Shown: in pieces, positions 6,391 to 10,772 of the stretch | Layout of the letters: each line of letters starts with the position of its first letter | How positions within the stretch are numbered: the first letter of the stretch is position 1 | Assembly: GCA_030640725.1 (NCBI GenBank) | Contig: DAOWIV010000173.1 | Coordinates: 1 to 10,772, forward strand | Reading direction: 5' to 3' | DNA length: 10,772 nt | DNA from: Methanosarcinales archaeon | GTDB lineage: Archaea; Halobacteriota; Methanosarcinia; Methanosarcinales; Methanogasteraceae | Notes under the pieces: generated by a model | The model's input: only the letters and a program-made list of their open reading frames with translations | Told to the model about the DNA's origin: nothing | Databases searched by the model: none | Translations under genes and position numbers: made by a program

Positions 6391-7665
6391 TCAATCAAAC
6401 GCGATCCGGACAGTTTTGATCGAATTCACCGCGTCAGAGAGTGCCCTCTTCTGATCTTCGAGTTCGTTACCACGCATCTCCAATTCCACTCTTAAATTTT
6501 CGATCTCCTGCTCGATCCGTGCGATCCGTCCGTTGTTTGTGGCAAGTTCCAGCTCAAGCGTGGTTTTTGTTTCCGATATGGTCAGACTGGAAATCCGATC
6601 CTCAATCTCTATGATCCGGGAGCTGATACTCTGGTATGCGTCTTTCTTTAATGCGAAGGAATCAATTATTTGCTTTGTTTGACTGATAGCTTTGTCACGC
6701 TTCCTATCCTTGAGTCCAAGGACGTCATCCCCAAGTAATTTGCACACACCAATCATAAAATCGGTGACGTCTGCTGCATCCATATCGATTGGACTTTTGA
6801 GGGACATATCAAGTGATTCTTTTTGTTTTGCAGAAAGTGTGTGTCTTCCACTTGCATCCTGCTTTTCCATCCGTTTGAATGCTTTGTTAAGCGGCATGAA
6901 CAGCTCCGTGACGCCGGTTTCGATAGCGTCCCGCTCCTCACAAGCCCGTTTTAATCCGACCTCAAGTTCGACAAAAGAACTCCACTCGGTGCTGTCTGAA
7001 AGTTGTTCCAACCGGGCAGCACAGTTGTCGCTTTTATGCCGGAAACCCTCCAGTTCCGATCCGGTATTCCCGATTCTCAAATTGTGCTCGACGATAGTAT
7101 CCTGCAGATCTATTATATTTTGTATAACTCCTGAAATCCCGCTAAAAGTTCCTATCAGGTCTTCTTTTTCATCGATCAGAAGTTTAAGTTTGGTAAGTAA
7201 CTTTTTCACATCCCTGACGTCGGAAATCACCACTCCAACCTCCTTTGGAAACAGATATCTGGCAGAGTGGTGACTTTTCACTGATTTTTCGAGCATATTT
7301 TCGAGATTGATGTGGGCGGTCACGTAAAATTCCCTGATCGCCGAATAATCCATCGGGGGGATGTTGATCTTATCGATCAGCATGTTGATCTGCTTGATTA
7401 TGTTATCGCGAGCTGCAAGCCCCACTTTCAGCACGCGGGGCTGCATCTCCGGAGGCTCCGCAGTCTCAAACACCCCGATATCGCGCACCAGTTGCTCTTT
7501 CGTCGCTTCAATCTCTGCAAATATCCGGGCAGCGGATTTGAAGAATTCGTCGAGATCCGCTTTCAATTCATCCGCAACCCAGTTTTCAACTTCGTGAAAA
7601 GCGATCGCGGGAGTTTCTTGCCGGGTTTCTTTTCCAATGATCTTATTTAGCCATTTCAATTCCAT
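6391..7665 (-). CDS. Uncharacterised long coiled-coil protein
   Basis: This 424-residue soluble protein has no signal peptide or membrane helix. It is mostly helical with heptad-like patterns, strongest at about 150-250 and 320-415 (for example IARIEQEIENLRVELEMRGNE read from 381). The N-terminal third (20-145) is less regular and contains a possible conserved block SHHSARYLFPKEVG (131-144). I do not recognise a catalytic motif. It gives the impression of an archaeal hypothetical family with an N-terminal helical domain and C-terminal coiled coils, but I cannot name it. ATG at 7665 is preferred over the TTG at 7668. It diverges from the PspA cluster across a 131-base spacer, so shared regulation and a role with PspA (scaffold, regulator or membrane tether) are possible but unproven. 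A promoter cannot be fixed; ATAATATAATAAC on the minus strand near 7732-7720 is one candidate. Confidence 0.85.
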   Translation of the reverse strand: MELKWLNKIIGKETRQETPAIAFHEVENWVADELKADLDEFFKSAARIFAEIEATKEQLVRDIGVFETAEPPEMQPRVLKVGLAARDNIIKQINMLIDKINIPPMDYSAIREFYVTAHINLENMLEKSVKSHHSARYLFPKEVGVVISDVRDVKKLLTKLKLLIDEKEDLIGTFSGISGVIQNIIDLQDTIVEHNLRIGNTGSELEGFRHKSDNCAARLEQLSDSTEWSSFVELEVGLKRACEERDAIETGVTELFMPLNKAFKRMEKQDASGRHTLSAKQKESLDMSLKSPIDMDAADVTDFMIGVCKLLGDDVLGLKDRKRDKAISQTKQIIDSFALKKDAYQSISSRIIEIEDRISSLTISETKTTLELELATNNGRIARIEQEIENLRVELEMRGNELEDQKRALSDAVNSIKTVRIAFD

Positions 7666-7796
7666 CAACGGTCCGGTGTGGTGTTTATGGTGTATCGGTG
7701 TATCGCATCCGACGTTATTATATTATGCAGTCTTGATCTTGATATACCCTTCCGATCAGGGAAGCCTTTTACTGCTGCAACCCTCTCTATAATTTC
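7666..7796. promoter_or_regulatory. Divergent spacer with iterated GGTGT and a short palindrome
   Basis: This spacer separates two divergent genes. Near the coiled-coil start GGTGT occurs four times (7674-7704 region), including a perfect tandem GGTGTATC pair (7689-7696, 7697-7704). A CTTCC/GGAAG inverted repeat with a 6-base loop lies at 7749-7764, upstream of the small membrane protein. A/T-rich TATA-like stretches occur at 7714-7727 and 7741-7747. Which of these act as promoter or operator cannot be decided by eye. Confidence 0.4.
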
Positions 7797-7967
7797 ATGG
7801 CAAACCCTTTTGGCATAAAACTCAGTGAGATAGTGCAGATTGTGATCATTGTCATCGTGGTCACGCTGGTCTACAGAGTTTTGCTGTTCATGTTTGGGAT
7901 GGCGCAGGTAATGTTATTTGCGATAGTAATATATATTATTTACAAAATCGCCAGGGCAATTCTGTGA
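7797..7967 (+). CDS. Small two-helix membrane protein (56 residues)
   Basis: This short gene encodes 56 residues beginning MANPFGIKLSEIVQ. Two hydrophobic stretches follow, about 13-25 plus 28-34 (IVQIVIIVIVVTLVY, then VLLFMFG) and 38-49 (VMLFAIVIYIIY), with a single Arg between them and a basic tail KIARAIL. It is probably a membrane hairpin. No family is recognised. There is no clear ribosome binding site; TATAAT lies only about 5 bases before the ATG. It ends 48 bases before pspA on the same strand, so it may be co-transcribed or separately transcribed just ahead of pspA. By position it could play the part that the small membrane proteins PspB/PspC/PspG play in bacteria, but there is no sequence evidence for that. 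Main doubt: short open frame, though composition and context favour a real gene. Confidence 0.6.
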   Translation: MANPFGIKLSEIVQIVIIVIVVTLVYRVLLFMFGMAQVMLFAIVIYIIYKIARAIL

Positions 7968-7989
7968 CAACATCTTTACAACATCTTTA
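7968..7989 (+). repeat. Perfect tandem 11-bp repeat overlapping the pspA TATA box
   Basis: CAACATCTTTA occurs twice head to tail (7968-7978 and 7979-7989). The second copy ends inside the TATA box of pspA. The period of 11 bp is close to one helical turn, so a dimeric regulator could contact both copies on one face. It may also be a duplicated transcription-factor-B element/TATA unit. Confidence 0.75.
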
Positions 7990-7992
7990 TAT
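7986..7992 (+). promoter_or_regulatory. TATA box of pspA, leaderless geometry
   Basis: TTTATAT is centred 27 bases before the pspA ATG, the archaeal TATA-to-start-site distance, so transcription should begin at or near the start codon and give a leaderless mRNA. The nearby GGTGG (8007-8011) is only 4 bases from the ATG and would lie outside such a transcript. Confidence 0.65.
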
Positions 7993-8015
7993 GATCTTGT
8001 CGCCATGGTGGATTT

Positions 8016-8711
8016 ATGGGATTATTTACACGCATGGAGCTTATGGTAAAATCCAAGGCAAATAAACTACTCGATCGCCATGAAGACCCGCGGGAGATAC
8101 TCGATTACTCATATCAAAAACAACTGGAGCTTCTCCAGCAGGTAAAGCGCAGCGTAGCCACGGTTGTCACAGCCAAGAAGCGGCTCGAACTCCAGAAAGC
8201 AAAACTCGAGCAGAATACTCAAAAACTCGATAGGCAGGCAAAGGATGCCATCAATTCAGGCAGAGATGATCTCGCGCGCCTTGCACTTGAACGGAAGAAA
8301 TCCAATACGATTGAGATTGAAAGTCTCATTATGCAGATCAATGACCAGGATCTGGAACAACAAAAGCTCATCGAAACAGAAAGGAAACTTTCAGCTAAGA
8401 TAACAGCATTCAGAACGAAGAAAGAGACGATAAAGGCACAGTACACCGCTGCCGAAGCGCAGGTGAAGGTAAAAGAGGCGGTTACCGGGATATCTGAGGA
8501 GATGGCTGATGTCGGGTTTGCTATCCAGCGGGCAGAGGATAAGACCGAGACTATGCGTGCAAAATCGGCTGCGCTTGACGAGATGGTCGAACTCGGCGCT
8601 CTCGATGAGATTGGCGGGGAAGATGACATTGAACGGGAACTACGCAAGATGCAGACCACCGCTGGCGTGGACGATGATCTTGCGAGATTGAAGGCGGAGA
8701 TGGAAAAATGA
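8016..8711 (+). CDS. pspA: PspA / IM30 (Vipp1) family membrane-remodelling protein
   Basis: This 231-residue protein matches PspA in length and layout. The amphipathic helix that binds stressed membranes is MGLFTRMELMVKSKANKLLD (1-20), followed by the family hallmark EDP (23-25) and the long helical hairpin (about 26-160) of the ESCRT-III fold. Charged helices continue to about 190 and an acidic, flexible C-terminus to 231. PspA/Vipp1 proteins polymerise on the inner face of the cytoplasmic membrane and stabilise it. It is cytoplasmic or peripheral, with no signal peptide. Its stop overlaps the PspAA start by 4 bases (ATGA), indicating coupled translation. The TATA box and tandem 11-bp repeat upstream suggest separate, possibly stress-controlled, transcription. 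The family call is secure; physiology in this archaeon is inferred. Confidence 0.95.
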   Translation: MGLFTRMELMVKSKANKLLDRHEDPREILDYSYQKQLELLQQVKRSVATVVTAKKRLELQKAKLEQNTQKLDRQAKDAINSGRDDLARLALERKKSNTIEIESLIMQINDQDLEQQKLIETERKLSAKITAFRTKKETIKAQYTAAEAQVKVKEAVTGISEEMADVGFAIQRAEDKTETMRAKSAALDEMVELGALDEIGGEDDIERELRKMQTTAGVDDDLARLKAEMEK

Positions 8712-8986
8712 TCATAAGAATCATGACAGAGGGTCAGTACAGGGTGAGCGATGATTTGCTGGACGAATTGAACAAGCTCGATAACGAAATTGTGCGGTTG
8801 ATCGAATCTGGCGACGAAACGAAGTTTAGAGACGTGCTTGGTGCGTTTACGTCGAAGATTCGGGAGAATGGGGCCCCCCTTGACCCGGATGTCATCGTGG
8901 AATCTGATCTGATCGTTCCACCGGATGATCTCACGCTTTCAGAAGCGGCACGGATATTCAGTGGCGAAGGGCTTATACCAGACTGA
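8708..8986 (+). CDS. pspAA: PspA-associated protein PspAA
   Basis: This 92-residue acidic protein has the typical PspAA pattern: MIIRIMTEGQYRV at the start, LLDELNKLDNEIV in the middle, and the ending ESDLIVPPDDLTLSEAARIF with a C-terminal GEGLIPD. PspAA is a small domain found beside PspA in archaea and actinobacteria in comparative genomic surveys and is thought to partner PspA; its biochemistry is poorly known. It overlaps pspA (ATGA) upstream and the membrane protein gene downstream by one base (TGATG). No membrane helix is present. Start choice follows the family N-terminus and the overlap. Confidence 0.88.
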   Translation: MIIRIMTEGQYRVSDDLLDELNKLDNEIVRLIESGDETKFRDVLGAFTSKIRENGAPLDPDVIVESDLIVPPDDLTLSEAARIFSGEGLIPD

Positions 8987-9285
8987 TGGCGAACACCTCT
9001 GGAATGAACAGTGGGAATACCACTCGCAAACAGATATTAGGGGTGCTGGGAATAGCATTCATCTGTGGGGTGGTCGTTCAGCTCGTTCAGATAATAATCT
9101 GTGATACGACTGGTATTGACCGAATTTTAGGGGATTTAACGGCGGTTTTGCTGATTCTCGTGCCGATACACGTTGCTATTGTTGTATCCCACTACTATCA
9201 CAAAGATTGGAGATATATGGTCATAACTGGCATGGTAACCATGGTTTTTGCCAAAGCCGCCCTGAATGTGTATGCTATCGGGTAG
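8986..9285 (+). CDS. Three-helix membrane protein at the end of the PspA operon
   Basis: This 99-residue protein begins with a polar, Asn/Ser/Thr-rich stretch (1-13). Three predicted membrane helices follow, at about 17-39 (ILGVLGIAFICGVVVQLVQ...), 49-69 (GDLTAVLLILVPIHVAIVV) and 77-97 (YMVITGMVTMVFAKAALNV). A short loop HYYHKDW (69-75) lies between helices two and three. No family is recognised. Its ATG overlaps the PspAA stop by one base, which strongly implies co-translation with pspA-pspAA. It could anchor PspA to the membrane or sense membrane state; both are inferences. It converges on comD with a 55-base gap. Confidence 0.8.
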   Translation: MANTSGMNSGNTTRKQILGVLGIAFICGVVVQLVQIIICDTTGIDRILGDLTAVLLILVPIHVAIVVSHYYHKDWRYMVITGMVTMVFAKAALNVYAIG

Positions 9286-9340
9286 GGCGGGCGCGATTAC
9301 TGGCGAGCGAGGTGGTTTGACCGGAGCCGGGGTTATTTTG

Positions 9341-9841
9341 TTACAACTCCTGCCAGAACGGCTCGCCGAGAAGAATCGCGACCGGAAGCCCTGACGTCTT
9401 TGCAAGCGTCCACGCACCCGAAACCACATCCTCCACCTCTACCGGCAGCGGCGAATACCACGGCACCCCGAGAGCGTCGAGTAGCCCCGGCGTCAGTTGT
9501 CCCATCGGCACCTGCGCGGAGATCCGCTCGCCAAGATCGCCGCGGTGGCTGATAATCATCAGCAGTGGTATCCGGTACAGCAGATCGAGCGATGTGAGCG
9601 CATTAATGCTGTTCCCGAGACCTGAGTTCTGCATAACCATCGCCGGGTTCTTTCCGCCGAGATATGCGCCAGCGCACACTCCGATACCCTCCTCTTCCCG
9701 TGTCACCGGGACATGTACGATCCCCTCGTCGCACTCAATCTCATCGAGCAGTTCTATCAGGTTGACGCATGGAACGCTCGCCACAAAATCGATTCCTGCA
9801 TTTTTCAAAGCGTTAAAGAGTATAGATCGTACCATATCCAC
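9341..9841 (-). CDS. comD: Sulfopyruvate decarboxylase, alpha subunit
   Basis: This 166-residue protein matches ComD in length and in its conserved blocks: SVPCVNL (22-28), HVPVTREEEGIGVCAGAYLGGK (43-64), MVMQNSGLGNSINAL (68-82), IPLLMIISHRGDLGERISAQVPMGQ (91-115) and GLPVAILL (151-158). ComD is the pyrimidine-binding half of a thiamine-diphosphate enzyme. With ComE it decarboxylates sulfopyruvate to sulfoacetaldehyde in coenzyme M synthesis. The EEE at 49-51 contains the glutamate expected to activate the cofactor. The start is GTG at 9841, with AGGTG 7 bases upstream; ATG at 9835 is an alternative. The preceding Fe-S gene ends 1 base before it. ComE, which should supply the diphosphate-binding half, is not adjacent: the next gene downstream lies on the other strand. 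It is also not a ComDE fusion as in Methanosarcina. Confidence 0.92.
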   Translation of the reverse strand: MDMVRSILFNALKNAGIDFVASVPCVNLIELLDEIECDEGIVHVPVTREEEGIGVCAGAYLGGKNPAMVMQNSGLGNSINALTSLDLLYRIPLLMIISHRGDLGERISAQVPMGQLTPGLLDALGVPWYSPLPVEVEDVVSGAWTLAKTSGLPVAILLGEPFWQEL

Positions 9842-9842
9842 A

Positions 9843-10511
9843 TCACCACACCTTTAGATCGATTCCCTCGATCCGCAGACGGCTGCCCTCCGAATGCACG
9901 ATCACGCCTGAATGCACCTTGCCCATCATGCAATGCTCTGGCAGAAACCGCACCGTTGCCCCGACATCAGGAACATTGCCCTTCGTTACCAGTCCCTCAA
10001 AGGCAACGACCATGCAAATCCCGGTATCTATCCATTCCATATCCTTACCGATCCGGTGGAGCGGTCCTGTGATGTGCACCGTGATGATTCCATGATTCAC
10101 CTCGATAATCTCTGCAAAATGTGTTATCGGGCACCCCCATGGGCGATAACGGATGATATCCCCAATTCCAACCTGAACGTTCCTGTCAAACGGATGTAGA
10201 TCCTCCCGGCAGGACGTTTCACCCTCAAGCGGTGATAAAACGAAATCCGCGGCAAGATGATCGATGAGTCCAACGATCTCGTCTTCCCTAATCGTCCCTG
10301 CTTCTGCCACCCTCCCATCTTCTCCTCTCGCCAAACCTGATAAAATTTCGTTGATCGCACTGATACGCCCTTTGAATCGATTTTGAAGCAGAAAGGGGCA
10401 TTCTGATGTTTCTACCTGCCCGGCAGCCAGTGCTGCTGCGAACTGTATACAATTTGTGTATCCACACTCGCCGCAATTCAGCCCCGGTAATAGCCGATAT
10501 ATTTGTTTCAT
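9843..10511 (-). CDS. Two-domain Fe-S protein upstream of comD
   Basis: The preferred start ATG 10511 gives 222 residues and has AGGA about 10 bases upstream; a frame open to 10601 would add 30 unlikely residues. Near the N-terminus is a [4Fe-4S] motif, C13-x2-C16-x4-C21-x16-C38, in LPGLNCGECGYTNC...ECP. This is the pattern of the Fe4-type domain in the gamma subunit of CO dehydrogenase/acetyl-CoA synthase and similar corrinoid or electron-transfer proteins. A helical linker (about 42-100) leads to a beta-rich C-terminal domain with GDIIRYRPWGCPITHFAEI (read from 117) and further Cys and His residues (PEHCMMGKVHSG). The exact family name is not known to me. Being co-transcribed with comD it may serve coenzyme M synthesis, for example in sulfur or electron transfer; that is inference. 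Confidence 0.85.
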   Translation of the reverse strand: MKQIYRLLPGLNCGECGYTNCIQFAAALAAGQVETSECPFLLQNRFKGRISAINEILSGLARGEDGRVAEAGTIREDEIVGLIDHLAADFVLSPLEGETSCREDLHPFDRNVQVGIGDIIRYRPWGCPITHFAEIIEVNHGIITVHITGPLHRIGKDMEWIDTGICMVVAFEGLVTKGNVPDVGATVRFLPEHCMMGKVHSGVIVHSEGSRLRIEGIDLKVW

Positions 10512-10772
10512 CGTTGCAGGTTCCTTATTCCGAGTTTGCTTGCATCTGGAGGCACATAAACATGTTGGATGCCGGCGCCCGTTTACCGCAGAGAGAGGCA
10601 CTTACAACTGCAACCGCTGCTCGATCCCTGGTGGGTGGGTATCTGCGGGCGGCGGTGTCTGGACGGCGGTTTTCTTAAGCGGCTGGTATCCATGCAAGGC
10701 AGACGAAGACCTAATTACCTCTGAAGTCGTTATGTCATGGGAAGAGGCAAAACCATGCTCACAAGCACATAT
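10512..10772. other. Right-end spacer, no supported gene
   Basis: Only short frames occur. On the plus strand GGAAGAGG lies 7 bases before ATG at 10755, which could be the start of a gene leaving the window, but six codons are too few to judge. A TTTATG on the minus strand near 10562-10557 may belong to the Fe-S gene's promoter. Confidence 0.4.

Noticed and set aside
6692..7273. 193-codon plus-strand frame inside the coiled-coil gene
   Set aside because: It is Ser-rich, as expected from reading a Glu/Lys-rich coiled-coil gene backwards.
8219..8659. 146-codon minus-strand frame inside pspA
   Set aside because: A Ser/Ala-rich shadow of the helical PspA reading frame.
10512..10601. 30-residue N-terminal extension of the Fe-S protein
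   Set aside because: The extension is rich in Arg and Cys without a pattern; the ATG at 10511 has an upstream AGGA and places the Fe-S motif at the usual distance from the start.
10755..10772. Possible gene start (ATG after GGAAGAGG) at the right edge
   Set aside because: Only six codons are visible, so no product or coding bias can be judged.

Overview
The window looks like chromosomal DNA of an archaeon from the methanogen/anaerobic alkane-oxidiser side of the Euryarchaeota (Halobacteriota). The main pointers are a sulfopyruvate decarboxylase alpha subunit (ComD, coenzyme M biosynthesis), an MJ0301-like metallo-beta-lactamase-fold protein, a relic of a ferredoxin-containing MinD-type ATPase, an archaeal PspA/PspAA pair and a leaderless-style TATA promoter. 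Base composition looks near-balanced. I cannot name the genus; a methane- or alkane-oxidising lineage is only an inference. No tRNA, rRNA, CRISPR array or intact transposase gene was seen.

Region 1 (1-1758, minus strand) is a compact run: a relic of a MinD/CooC-type ATPase, an MBL-fold hydrolase, and a COG0731-type radical SAM protein that leaves the window at base 1. The ATPase is broken: it has a ruined P-loop, a frameshift and a missing middle. Region 2 (1759-2499) has no convincing gene. It holds a stretch that reads as structured RNA on the minus strand, possibly the 5' part of a group II intron, and a palindromic cluster of short repeats.

Region 3 (2500-5912, minus) is a two-gene operon: a glycogen-debranching-type glucosidase followed, with a 4-base overlap, by a GT4-type glycosyltransferase. 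Together they suggest storage-polysaccharide or other alpha-glucan metabolism. Region 4 (5913-6390) is non-coding with a 22-base-arm inverted repeat.

Region 5 (6391-9285) is the most interesting part. A long uncharacterised coiled-coil protein (minus) diverges from a plus-strand cluster: a 56-residue two-helix membrane protein, PspA (ESCRT-III/Vipp1 superfamily), PspAA and a three-helix membrane protein. The last three overlap stop-to-start. pspA has its own TATA box at the leaderless distance, embedded in a perfect tandem 11-bp repeat. I read this as an archaeal membrane-stress module with its own small membrane partners.

Region 6 (9341-10511, minus) is a two-gene operon: a two-domain Fe-S protein followed by comD. 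The partner subunit gene comE is not beside comD. The last 261 bases hold no supported gene.
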